Below are positions 21,815-32,330 of a stretch of DNA of 64,000 nucleotides, piece by piece. The DNA comes from Ashinkailepas kermadecensis (Eukaryota > Arthropoda > Thecostraca > Neolepadidae). Made by a program: the position numbers and the translations under genes. Under the pieces are notes generated by a model. That model was given only the letters and a program-made list of their open reading frames with translations, was not told the origin of the DNA and did no database searches. Numbering within the stretch: the first letter of the stretch is position 1; each line of letters begins with the position of its first letter. The stretch covers positions 1 to 64,000 of the forward strand of contig JAOTOM010004831.1 in assembly GCA_034440615.1 (NCBI GenBank), in the 5' to 3' direction.

Positions 21815-22125
21815 CAGGGGTGTTGTTTTGCATGCTTTTAGAGGGGCATGTGCCCCCCATCCCAATATCAAATGAAGATGAGCATGCAGCAAAATGCACA
21901 ATACTGCGGGCTGCGATCGGAGTGGGAGAACCGATGGCCCCGACGATAGTCCCACCGAGCATCGCAGACGGCCCTGTCGATGGCCCCGCCAATGGTCCCA
22001 TCGATGGCCAGGCCGATAGTCCCACGGATGGACCGACGATCGTCCCACAGATAGTCCCACCAATGGCCCCGCCGATGGCTCCGCCGATAGCCCTGGATCT
22101 AGTGACGTCCGCCCGTTCACTCCGG
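21815..22125 (+). repeat. Repeat with 12-bp GC-rich minisatellite, copy 2
   Basis: It starts CAGGGGTGTTGTTTTGCATG, a hAT-like end also seen reversed at 41,192-41,203 and 47,011-47,022. Then come GAGCATGCAGCAAAA, CTGCGGGCTGCGATCGGAG, 12-bp GCCGATGGTCCC-like units (21,935-22,095) and GTGACGTCCGCCCGTTCA. The array is more diverged than copy 1. Confidence 0.8.
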
Positions 22126-23422
22126 TGACATGCCACTCAGGACGTTTGTTTCCAGGCGACTGACCGCCGCCGTTAACATCGCGACGATACCCTGTAGTGC
22201 TGCCAGCGAACTGATTTCCTGAGACACTGCGCCGACTGGCACCGTCTGCGCTGCTGAGTATCCTGCTGCCATTGCTGACACCAGGCGTGAAGCCGAGGCT
22301 TCTAAGAATCTGTCCCCATGATAATTCTGAATCCGCCCCTGGCAGAAGTCCTCAGCGCTGGCTGGGCCTCCGCACCGCGGACCTTGAATTGTTGAGCTTT
22401 GATAGTTACTCCTTGTGCATATCCTTGTCTTTTACCCGGTGCTACAGCATGGTGTATGGCCCATCATCCGACGCACAACCTTCAAAATGGTTGTGTTTCT
22501 GATATTAGTTTCTGATATGTTCTGGCTACATGTGTAATAAATACCTACTTTTAAATTAACCGTGATTTATACTATAACGACTACTTTGCTTATTTCGCAG
22601 GCACGATTTATACTTGCGTAATGGCCACGCACACGTATTTTATAATATGATACACATAGTACGTCCAAAACCGAGAGACATCATAAATGGATACTGTTTA
22701 GAACAGCTACAGAGACCCGCAAAATACTACAGAAGGAGCAAACTAATACACATGCAGTGCATTTAGTTCTCGATAATTTTAAACTGTATTATTTCGGTGA
22801 TGTCGGCGAATCATACGGCCATACAGTGTTGCACATTTGATGTCTTGTACTGTACTTACATGGGTGTAGGATCTTATTCAGTTGGGAGGGCTTCAATCCA
22901 ACAACTTACAGCTCCGACCCCACCCACCTTGGAAACCAGCCCCAACTTTGGAGGTCAAACCCATGAAAATTCAAGCAATGCTGCAAGCAAGCAATGCTGG
23001 ATTAGTATGTCGTATTCGACAACCTAGTAGGTGTAAGATTGCCCAAAATTTCTAATGAGTGTTGACATTTTCACGGTTCATCTAAGTATTTTTTGGTATT
23101 GGTGGTGACTTACCTCTTTAATAAATTGAAATAGTACAAGCAATCATATTTTAAGTTCTCTCAAATCGATAATTACATTGGTCATTTAGCACTCATCGCG
23201 ATGTGGAGTTTGCTTTGATGGTTGCATGTTGTTTCCTTTCGTACCGTTTTTAATCCGTATGGATCGACGGAAATTTGATGTAACATACATAGATATCGTA
23301 AAAACAATGATGAAATTAGGCACAATGCGAAGAGAAATGGGAAGAAGTCGTTTCGGCACTACACGCATTCTCCATACCTACGCGATAATAGTTTTGCGAT
23401 TAACCATTTTGTGAATATTTTG
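22126..23422. other. Unique DNA, no gene recognised
   Basis: Several frames of 60-76 codons occur with no family resemblance. An AATAAATAC stretch near 22,536 could be a polyadenylation signal, but no exon was identified upstream. Nothing else is seen. Confidence 0.35.
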
Positions 23423-23529
23423 TCCCCGGATATCCTATAGCCTATCCGGGGATAAATATTTTCCCTTTTCCTGTTTGCCATGAACATGGAAAATGTTTCA
23501 CGGAAAACAGGAAAAGGGAAAATAATATT
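23423..23529. repeat. Two consecutive long hairpins
   Basis: Hairpin 1 has arms TCCCCGGATA (23,423-23,432) and TATCCGGGGA (23,443-23,452). Hairpin 2 spans 23,455-23,529: AATATTTTCCCTTTTCCTGT pairs with its complement at about 23,507-23,529 with one bulge. The stem probably continues inward through CCATGAACAT/ATGTTTCACGG, leaving a tiny loop. The ~75-nt length and near-perfect stem resemble a precursor RNA or a foldback element; neither is proven. Confidence 0.85.
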
Positions 23530-25071
23530 TATGAAATTAATGTTGTTTTTTTAGATGAGAAAATATACTGACCCAAACTAAGAGATAAATTAGTATTTGA
23601 GTGTATTGATCGAACCAGGGCTGAGCACCCCCCATACACCCAACTGATCTTGCGATCCTATACGCCTGTGTACTCACCTGCTTGTATTCCGCCTTCTCGT
23701 TGGCAGAAACCCCGTTTGCTCGCATGTGTCCTGGTTTGTTCACAGCATTGTTTTTTCCCTGCCCATCTGCACCGGCTTCTTTCCTAGACAGCTGTGCAGT
23801 CTCAAACCCTCAGTACTTTAAGATTAACAGTCCACGAGCAAGTGTGCGTCTATAATAATACAAGCAGAAAGTATGCAGTTGCAAGGTTTTCGTTCAACGT
23901 TGGTGACGCGGGGCCAATTCAATATCGACATTTGTTCTGCTAATTGAGTTTAGAAACGCTTTGAGACATGTATGAGATCGATTTTACATCGTTCACGACG
24001 GTTGCTTCATTCCACCACATGTCTACCTTTACTAGTAGGGCACTGGTACTGGTAACGGTGTTGAGGTAGCAAGGGTCATGGTGTATTATGATGGGTTACA
24101 GGGGTGTGCTATGGCCACACACATGCATTTGTACATCTTCATGGTGTCGTAGTCTGGCTGTTGGTGGGAGACCGCGGCAGATGGCAAATGACGGTGCCGT
24201 TCCTAAATAATGCTGTGTTGTGTGCTATGTGCCCTCAGATTACTAAAGGCGAATGCGTTGTATTATTTTCTTCATCATGGAATTTTGCAACAGCTATCAC
24301 ACCCTCATCTTCTCATGACAAGTCATGAGAATGTGAAGGTCAGAAAGCGCCTGACTTGATTTAGATTGCCAGATATAGCCAAACTTAACACTTATTCGTC
24401 CACACACCTTTCCCAGGCAGCGTTCACCTTACATGTATGGACTAGCTGTTCAGACAGAGAGAGCGAGCGTTGCGAGCGAACGCAGTGATACAAAAGCTAA
24501 AACCCACTTGGTCTTGCTTGCATGGATTTTGAGGATATCTTGAACTAGGGCTCTTTTCAGGTGATATTGGTATTAGATAAACTGACGTGAAGACGGTGGT
24601 CGGTGCGTTAGATATATTTAAATGGCAACTGCACTTGGTCTGGATTAAATATCGTCATTCTTTTCATGGTCAAGAACACATGCAATAAATGACATAAAAT
24701 TGATTAAAAAGTTGCGTATAAGAACTCAACCCTTCATATTGAATGTTAATATTAATAATATGCTAAGAGTTCGCCACCAGGCATCGGGGTGCAGGTGGGC
24801 TCGTAGATTGTAAAGTAGCTTTGCTCGTTGATATATGGGCAACGGAGTAAACGTGACTGGTGAACACACATATAGAACGATGCGTTTCGAAAATTGCATT
24901 CGCTGTTCTTTTGTCGGGCTTTCAATGGACTCGGACAATTGTCTACCCCATGGTCTTCTAGTGGTTATATTTTTATATTCCTCTTCAGCATCACATCAAT
25001 TATAAATGTATCCTATCAGCAGATTAAGTGGCCTAAATCTTGCATACAAACATAATTGAGGACAGGATCCA
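23530..25071. other. Unique DNA, no gene recognised
   Basis: No coding similarity. It contains a perfect 10-bp palindrome with AA loop at 24,310-24,331 (TTCTCATGAC arm). Frames of 60-75 codons show no family resemblance. Confidence 0.4.
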
Positions 25072-25521
25072 TTAACACGCACGCTGGAGGGCCTCTGACA
25101 CAACGCGCAGAGGACGGGGGGAGGATTCGGCCACCGCCGGTAACATTTCTGAAACTACTGAAGCTATAGGTACACAATTTGGACAGTAGATTATGTTTGT
25201 AGTGAACTAGTTTCAATACAATTTGAATGGTCCCAGGCCTTTAAGATCAAATGAGGTCGTGGAATCGCCTGCCTCATCGCACCGCCTCTCCACCGCACCG
25301 ACGAAGCCTTTGCGACCTCGAACGTTCGCCGGCCGTCGCCCGATCGGTCGATTTGACACCCACGAAATTCTTATATTTACTCACGGATTTCGACTCTTTG
25401 TTGCATAGGATGGTTTGTCAATCTTTAACGAAGTCACCAGGCCTGTTTATTAGATAACGTAACGCAACAAATTATGAGAAGTGGGCGGATTCCATCCCTT
25501 CCCCTTCGGTGCGTGTGTTAA
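25072..25521. mobile_element. TTAA-flanked inverted-repeat element, ~440 bp
   Basis: The left end is TTAA-CACGCACGCTGGAGGGCC (TTAA at 25,072-25,075). The right end, read on the minus strand, is TTAA-CACACGCACCGAAGGGG (TTAA at 25,518-25,521). Both ends carry a subterminal GGGCGGATTC-like motif. A TTAA duplication is characteristic of piggyBac-superfamily insertion. The interior differs from the 27.4-kb element and encodes no transposase, so this is a MITE-like derivative. Confidence 0.65.
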
Positions 25522-25589
25522 ACAGCTGCATCTTATACGTACATCAATTCTGTAGCACATTGCCCCGAATAATTGCCATGAAACAACAC

Positions 25590-25591
<2 letters not shown>

Positions 25592-25622
<31 letters not shown>
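25592..25622. repeat. Short TA microsatellite
   Basis: About 15 TA units. Confidence 0.95.
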
Positions 25623-25627
<5 letters not shown>

Positions 25628-25900
25628 TATATTTCGAAAAGCTATGCATAAGTGGCACAGTAATAACACCGTGGATGGCATTCGACAATGTCAGATCCAT
25701 TATAATTCACATCGCCCTGTGTGCATGCCACGGCGCGTTATGCAGGTATGTGCGACACCGATAATTGCATCAATAGTTCACCTGGGGTTGTCAAACTTGC
25801 CAGCATGACAGCGTACCTGGCGCAGGACGATGTGCTGGAGGTGCAGCGGGCATCTGACCCGGGCTAGAGAGTTTGACCCACACATACACATGCAAACATA

Positions 25901-25921
25901 CACACACACACACACACACAT
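25901..25921. repeat. CA microsatellite
   Basis: About ten CA units directly left of the second copy of the 270-bp-unit repeat. Confidence 0.95.
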
Positions 25922-25924
25922 GGA

Positions 25925-27385
25925 TGTAACCACTGGGGGGCTAAGGGGACATGTCCCCCAATTTCTGAAAAGTAGCGATTTGTCCCACTCAATTTTTTCC
26001 GTGTCCCCAAGCCTCAGCTACCTGAGTATGATCGCCGCAAAATTATACTTAATCATTGATAAAGTGAAAATATATATGCAAGAGAATCACCAAAAATATT
26101 GGAAACCGATCAAGCCAATCAACGGGCTTCACAGGCTATCTGTCGCCACAAAATCTCCGAATTGTAAATCAGCAAACGTAGAAATATCTGCTTCCAGGCT
26201 ATTCTTGAATAACATGAACCTTGGCCATCTTGTGTTATCGCTTCGGTAGAAAGTTGTGCTTTGCCAGGCAACAAATTTGCATTATCACAAGACTTTATTA
26301 CGTTGCATTCCCCTGCGCATATATTGATATATCTTGAACAAACGTGACTCTGGGTGCCCTTGGGTATTTTCAAGACCATGGAGGAGAGTCATGGGTAGCC
26401 CTAAGCAAGTATGTCAAGTTAACGTCGTATTCGTATTCGTATTTAGCGAAGTGTTCGCCGGAGGCGTATTTGCATGGGCATCGGCATTCAGCGACGGGTT
26501 TATGATCATTCGAATCAATTACCACAAATGAGTCTGCTCGCACTGAACACGATGTAAGCAAACACATAGGTCTCACATTACCACCTTAACGGTCAAGGTA
26601 CAACGCAAACCGGTTTCTTCGGTTTCCTCCCTTTTTTCGTTTTCACCTAAACCTGTCCAAATCTGGTATTGAGCCTGTGTTGAACCATGGCGTAACATTT
26701 GAAACCGGTACATGTCAAGGAGAAACTTCTAGGTCAAAGGTTAGCTTGATTTATTAGATGGTGATATCGAAGCGATATCGACCGAACGCGAGGTTCGGTT
26801 GCTATCTCTTCAATTTCCATCAAATTGGCGTCATTCAACGTGACTTGTTATGCGCTATCAGAACGCTAAGCAATCGAATTATTTTCAAGGGCAAAGGCCA
26901 TGCTGATCATCCGGTACGTTCAATTTTCTTTCGTTTTCGCTCAAACCCATCCAAATCTGATAGCAAGCAATGACCAGTGGTGAACACTCGAGTAACATTT
27001 CAAATCAGGACATGTCAAGGTCAAATATTTGATTGAGTTCTTCAATGGCCTCGCGTCTCGTCGCTATGGCTTCAATTTGCAGAAAATGATGTCATTCGAC
27101 GTCGCTTGTGCGGTATCAGACAGCGGATAAATAGAAAGCATCTCGACGGGTCAAAATTCAAGTTGATCTCTTCGTTCGTCTCACATTTTTCTTTTTTGGT
27201 TTTCACTCAAGCCTACCCAGATCCACTATCAAGCGATAGCCCATGGTGAACCATCTAGTAACATTTTGAAACTGGGATATATCACGGTCAAACCTCAAGG
27301 TCAAAGGCTAGTTTGAATTTTTTAAAGTCCTCACGATCCATCGCTATGGGTTCAATTTGCATCAAATTGGTGTCATTTGACGGTT
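25925..27385 (+). repeat. Interspersed repeat with ~270-bp internal tandem units, copy 2
   Basis: It matches 3,255-5,300: the left end AACCACTGGGGGGC, the same leader blocks (AAGCCTCAGCTACCTGAG, TTGAATAACATGAACC, GAGGAGAGTCATGGG) and then about three ~270-bp units. Motifs recur near 26,666, 26,958 and 27,226. An insertion near 26,095-26,145 is absent from copy 1. The right end is cut near the TTAA element at 27,442. Confidence 0.8.
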
Positions 27386-27441
27386 CCGCGGCGCGCCTAA
27401 GCTGCTTTTGAAGAAGAAAAAGTTTTGTTTCAAATTTTGTG

Positions 27442-28361
27442 TTAACACGCGCCCTGGAGGGCCTCTTAAAATTACGCGCACTGGAGGGGGGGGCGGATTC
27501 CGCCCCCCCCCTAAGATCTCAGCTCCTATTAGAGCTGGATGAACGAAATTCGCAGGGTAGATGGGTACGGTAGTGAACTCTATCGTGTGAAAATTGTATG
27601 ACCTTAGGTCAATATCTTCAAGGTCAAATGAGGTCACATTTGTCAAAATTTTCTTGTTTTGCGTGGCTTGGCTTGTCATTGTTATGGATCGCTGTGATTG
27701 TGTTTAAATGCTCCAAAATTGGCATCGATGATGTTTTGGACATTACTAATGATGCAATGCAGATGCTAGACCCAACATTTGACCTCAGGTCACCTATATA
27801 GCAGCACTTTATCAGGTCAGTTACCTGTTCCAGTTACCGGAACCGGGACGCCCGCCAGACTGCTCCGTCGGGCAGCTAGGCGCAGTCGGCTTCGTGAAGA
27901 AAGGAGTGAAGTACATGAATAAATTATGGAAACGCAATGACAAACAGTAGTGCATTCATGACAACATTCCAGTTGATCAAGTTTGGTTCCATTAACCTGT
28001 CATGAACTTGACCTGACTTGACCTCGGTGACCTAACATGGCCTTGAAACTATATAGCATATCAATATACATCAAACAAGTCGCTAGTGTTGCCAAGAACA
28101 CTTCCCTTTTGCGAATATACGGGAAGCGTATCAGCGCCGATTTTTGTGGTCTGGCGCTATATTTTTTTTTTACTTTAACGGCCCCTAACTTGAAACATTT
28201 TCGGCAGATTTCCATTTTTCTTGCTTTAAACGACGCGCCGGTCATTTCTAAGAAGGTATGCAGAAAATCGCGTATATCGACCGATAAAATCTGCAGTTAT
28301 GTACGAAGAACCGGAGGGGTGGGCGGATTTCGCCCCCCCCCCCCTCCAGTGCGCGTGTTAA
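27442..28361. mobile_element. TTAA-flanked inverted-repeat element, ~910 bp
   Basis: The left end is TTAA-CACGCGCCCTGGAGGG (TTAA at 27,442-27,445). The right end, read inward on the minus strand, is TTAA-CACGCGCACTGGAGGG (TTAA at 28,358-28,361). Both are followed by a G run and GGCGGATTCCGCCC or GGCGAAATCCGCCC. Part of the interior (27,545-27,640, with AGGTCAATATCTTCAAGGTC) recurs at 51,135-51,220. No transposase frame. TTAA duplication plus inverted ends fits a piggyBac-type MITE; the CACGCGC terminus would be an unusual variant. Confidence 0.75.
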
Positions 28362-28519
28362 GGTGGTAACAAGAACAGTTTTTATACGCATTTCCTCCAT
28401 AAAGCAAACAAATGGGTTAGGTTTGGTTAGGCTAGGTTTGTTTAGTTCTTGTTCGAAATAAAAAAAATCAAATCAAATTGTTCCCTCCATTTCCACAGAA
28501 AATAAGTGGTCCCATCATC

Positions 28520-28560
28520 CTAGTCACGTTCATAAACATGGTATCCTCAAGACAATTTTT
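28520..28560 (-). repeat. Short copy of an ATGTTTATGAACGTGA-type repeat
   Basis: ACGTTCATAAACATGGTATCC here is the reverse of the segment near 49,470. Other copies are near 40,400 (+), 51,800 (+), 52,360 (-) and 55,145 (+). It marks a dispersed repeat family whose full extent is unclear. Confidence 0.5.
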
Positions 28561-28620
28561 TGTGGAAAAAAACACGTAATACTGCAAATTGACAATTTTT
28601 TTTCATTTTGTATTGTGTCA

Positions 28621-28656
28621 TCTTGAAGAAGGCATGTGTGGCCGAAACGTTGGTGA
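28621..28656 (+). ncRNA. Hammerhead-like motif (candidate)
   Basis: CTTGAAGAAGGC is followed by a short loop and GGCCGAAACG. This resembles the conserved core of hammerhead ribozymes (CUGANGA, stem II, GAAA) as found in Penelope-like and related retroelements. Stem II (GGC/GCC) is visible. The first core position is U rather than C, and stem III with a cleavage triplet is not clearly resolved. It may be a decayed ribozyme or a look-alike. Confidence 0.3.
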
Positions 28657-28701
28657 TTTGGTTGTTTAAGAAAAGTTTTCTTTTTCACTGTGCCACTTCT
28701 C

Positions 28702-28703
28702 TG

Positions 28704-28780
<77 letters not shown>
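28702..28780. repeat. TA microsatellite
   Basis: About 38 TA units with one AAATA interruption. Confidence 0.97.
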
Positions 28781-28783
<3 letters not shown>

Positions 28784-30330
28784 ACAGTAGCTTGCGTTGG
28801 TATTCGTTAATATTGTCACCCAGTGTAGTCAGACGAAGATCACATACGCGCAATACTATGGAAGGTACTGAAATACATTGTGGGCCGGCAAGGCCACACC
28901 AACAACACGAAACAATAGGAGCACGTAAAGTGTAGCATTGGATACAGAACATTCAACTTCCTGCAAGCCAAAATTGACATTCTATATTTGGAATTTCCTG
29001 AACTCAAATATTAATCAAGTCCACAACATCGGATAAAATGCTTTCTCACTTGTGGAGAAAAGTCAGGTGATTCATACACAAAATTATATGGCATGTCTCC
29101 ATCTGCGAAGTTATCAGGGCAGGATTTCCACTTTATAATCCTGCATGCGGAGAGGAAAATATATGGGTGCACGAATATGAAGAATATTATTACCAAAACC
29201 TATGACATGGGAATCTCATTCTGCACTTCCCAGTGAATGGTGAGCGCTTGATTACAAGCAGCTCATTGCCAGAGGACGATTGAACATACAAATGATAAAA
29301 TAGGAAAATAGTTTTCGTCGGAAAATATTCTGGATGCGAAAAGTCCAAGAAGTCCACTTTCTCGAACCATGGAAGTCATTGCTAGATACATAATCGTCCT
29401 GCATACCCTACGACTATATTCGTACCAGACACACAGATTGGCAACGTGGGCGCATGCAACTGCTTACTTTGTTACTTACACAGTATGAAGCTATCACGGC
29501 TGCCAGCAACATGATACCACTATCCACCAAAATGTCAGCTTGAATTGCCATCACAATTGCAACGCCAACATCCCACGCTATCGTAATAGTTCTGCGTATT
29601 GCGTCCGGTTGTTCAAGATGATAAACGAGACTTCACAATGATTGATTCGCTGCCGCCACTAGGAGTGCAGCCGAACTATAACGTTAACCAACGATAAGCT
29701 AAACCAGCTCAGAGAAACGCAATGGACGCAAGATTTGCGCGACAACTATAACGTTCCTGCTCGATTATGTGAACTGCAACAGCGTCGGCATTACCATTAC
29801 TTTTGATGTACACATTACATGGACGTGGTAAGCATTGTACCCTTTGGTTTAGTGTAAAATAATTGCGTCGGAAAATGAAATTGAACGAATTTCACGTAAC
29901 AAGTGTTCGTAGGTGTATTTGGTGGATTAAATATGCATCCAAAACGACATGGAATATGGTGAGAAAGCACACAGCGACACGAGGGGATCGAACGGCCACA
30001 ATGGACATAATGGGGCGCCGAGGAATGGGAAGACTTAATGCCAGAGTGACTAATACAATAATGCGACTTTCGTTCGATCAGGTCTGCGGCTGACCGGGTA
30101 CGAGGAGAGTAAAATAGAACATTTGACTGCTGCCAATCACAAACCATTTCATGATCAACTGTGTCGGTGACGGACCAATACATTACATTTGATCGGACTT
30201 GCACATTTAGCAGCACATAATCACGCCCACCACCGACCGCAACGCCAGCATGAAACACGTGTCTAGAAAACAGACGCGAAATTTCACATCAATATTTTGA
30301 AGCTGGAGCACCCGCACCACTTTGGAATAA
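28781..30330. other. Unique DNA, no gene recognised
   Basis: Frames up to 147 codons (minus strand, 29,815-30,258) have no recognisable domain. No repeat similarity seen. Confidence 0.35.
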
Positions 30331-31190
30331 CCAGACATGAGAGTAGTCATCGCGCGCGATGTAAAGCTCCGGTGACTGAAGATCTGGTATACAGGCACCC
30401 CATCAGCCATGCGGCACCGGGTGTCGAAAGTGGCATTGATGACCACGGCGAATGCCGACTGGAATGCTCGGCGCCTCTTTCCGGAGACAGTTCGATAGCC
30501 TGGCTGCAATGGGTTCGCTCCGAGTGACCATGATCACACGCCGGTTGCCTGACAGGTGTCCCCGGCAGGTCGCGTCCTTGCCGCTCAGGGTGCGGCAGAA
30601 TGGGAGCGTGACTGCAGGTTACAACATCCGATTCGTCACCGTCCCGAAGAGCCAGCTCGACAGTAGACGGCGGTGTCCAACGTGCGGTGATCACACACGA
30701 ACACCCATGCTGCAGAGTCTGGCCGTGGCATTACGATTTCGGTAGTCCTGTGCTGCAAGCACAGTAGGACGTCGGGTTCTAGTACCGTTCGGTGCCAGCG
30801 GCACGATCTCGGCTAAAATATCGCCCTGTCCCGCGAACACTCGGGCGGCAGACCTCACTTTCACCATCCACCTCACCCCCAAGGTGACGGTGGGTCTCAG
30901 TTCCAATGCAGTCACACTAGCATCGCTGCCGGGAGCGAGATGTAAACTCCAGGGTGCACATCTCTGGCCGCCCGGCAGCACCGTGGTGCCTGCACCGTTT
31001 CGTCCCACTAGCCGTCGGCCTCTGCGCTGACTGCCGCAATCACCGTGTCACAGTCAGGGCTTGCGGACAGAGCCGGCGCGCCGGTGGTGGTCGGCCGTGT
31101 CGCCGGCGGCGTGGCCGCTCCAGGTCTTCACAGCTGGCACTCGCTGGGCGGCGAACGCACCACGTCCACATCATCGCACAGCTAATGATA
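30331..31190 (-). other. CpG-rich, GC-rich stretch; possible decayed coding DNA
   Basis: About 850 bp is distinctly richer in GC and CpG than its neighbours. Overlapping minus-strand frames of 100-115 codons (30,207-30,509, 30,347-30,694, 30,691-31,008) could be pieces of one gene broken by frameshifts or introns. I do not recognise the translated segments. It adjoins the Kelch-like segment at 31,190-31,318, so both may belong to one locus. It could equally be a CpG island or GC-rich repeat. Confidence 0.3.
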
Positions 31191-31318
31191 GTTCATGACG
31201 CTGCAGATGTACGTGCTCTCGTCCCAGGTCGTACATCTCGATGGTCTAGGTAGGTAGTACAAACGAAGCCGTTCACCGCGTACACGTGGCCGTTCACCCC
31301 GGCGAGCCCCACCTGGCG
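31190..31318 (-). pseudogene. Kelch-motif-like remnant or exon
   Basis: Read on the minus strand from 31,318, the translation is VGLAGVNGHVYAVNGF followed by TTYLD. After a shift of frame near 31,235 comes EMYDLG. This follows the Kelch-repeat pattern (hydrophobic strand, G-x-(I/V/L)YAVGG, then YL-x-x-VE-x-YDP). A CCTGCCCGCCAG stretch just upstream would make a plausible splice acceptor. Only about one repeat is visible and the frame breaks within it, so this is a pseudogene fragment, a terminal exon or coincidence. Kelch repeats form beta-propellers in many ubiquitin-ligase adaptors and other proteins; no such role can be assigned here. Confidence 0.35.
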
Positions 31319-31481
31319 GGCAGGGCAGACATGAGCATATTTATCAGAAACGGTGAGCAGGTTAGACAAAGAAAATCGGTATAGTCAGTGAAGCGTTCTC
31401 GAATTCCAACAGCTGGGTTAAAATAGACACCAAACAACGTTGTCTTACATCGCTTTCGATATCTTTTTCCAGCCACACATA

Positions 31482-32240
31482 ATAATTCAGTTAGTTATTT
31501 TGGCTTTAGGGCGCTTCGACCAGAGTTGATCATTCGCACACACACACACACATAATCATTCAAAATCCATGAGTAATTGCACTGGTTGCACGACGCGCTG
31601 GATAATACTAATGAATTGTTCAAAAGGTTACCATACCACGCCAACTGTACAATATGCATCCTACTTTATATATGACATTTATGCCAACCACCCAAGTAGA
31701 TAGTACAACATTTAGCATCAGAAAGAAAGCTGAAGAGATTTCCAGACTGAACTACCCGTGATTCGTCACCTAAGAATGCTACTATACAGTGGGCCTGACC
31801 ACTCCGGAAAGACGTCGACGCTCCAGAGTATACCTCGGAGATGAAATTAGAATGTGAGTGCGACACTATTTGCACTGCACCACATCTTGGACACAGTGCC
31901 TTATTATCATCATTTAGTAGGTAATCATGGATGACATACGCATGACCAACGAAAAGATGGCATAGCATCACCTCATCTCGTCTTGTCCTACGCTACCACG
32001 AGGGACACTGACCGAGAGAGGGCGAAATTGTCCGTACTTTGTTAGAAACAAGCTCATCCCAGCTCGCTGGCCACTTATTCCTCCGGAAAACCGTGATCCC
32101 TAGGTTCCTGGTAAGTATTGGGAATGCTCTGCATAAGGGAGCCTGTGCTGCCCATCTGGCAGCACCGTACGTTTCTTCATTGCCTATTCTACCAACATGG
32201 CTCAGAATCCAGCAAAAATGGATGACTTTCCCATTCTACT
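31482..32240 (-). mobile_element. I-type LINE 3' relic (RNase H end, zinc-knuckle, tail)
   Basis: On the minus strand, in order: FCWILSHVG-x-IGNE (32,232-32,180), the conserved end of the RNase H domain of I-like LINEs. Then WPASWDELVSNKVRTI and, after a frame break, RRTRRDEVMLCHL-x-VGHAYVIHDYLL (32,080-31,910). Then CPRCGA with a decayed zinc-knuckle (about 31,890). The 3' end AAGCGCCCTAAAGCC with AACT units lies near 31,520-31,485. Stops and shifts make it non-functional. It supplies the reference 3' end for the tiny insertions at 15.4 and 47.3 kb. Confidence 0.8.
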
Positions 32241-32330
32241 CTGGATAAAATCTGGACCATGAGGTCCAGCAGCTTTATTACATTATATTTTCTGCACCTG
32301 TTTTCCATATCTTCTCTAGCTACTGTAAGA
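32235..32330 (-). mobile_element. CR1-type RT N-terminal fragment
   Basis: On the minus strand, LTVAREDMENRC, then (after a small indel) NKAAGPHGPDF, matches LTITTEAVEKQL and NKASGPDDIY of the intact copy. It lies between the 3' tail of the larger CR1 relic and the I-type LINE relic, so the three pieces are stacked. Confidence 0.65.
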
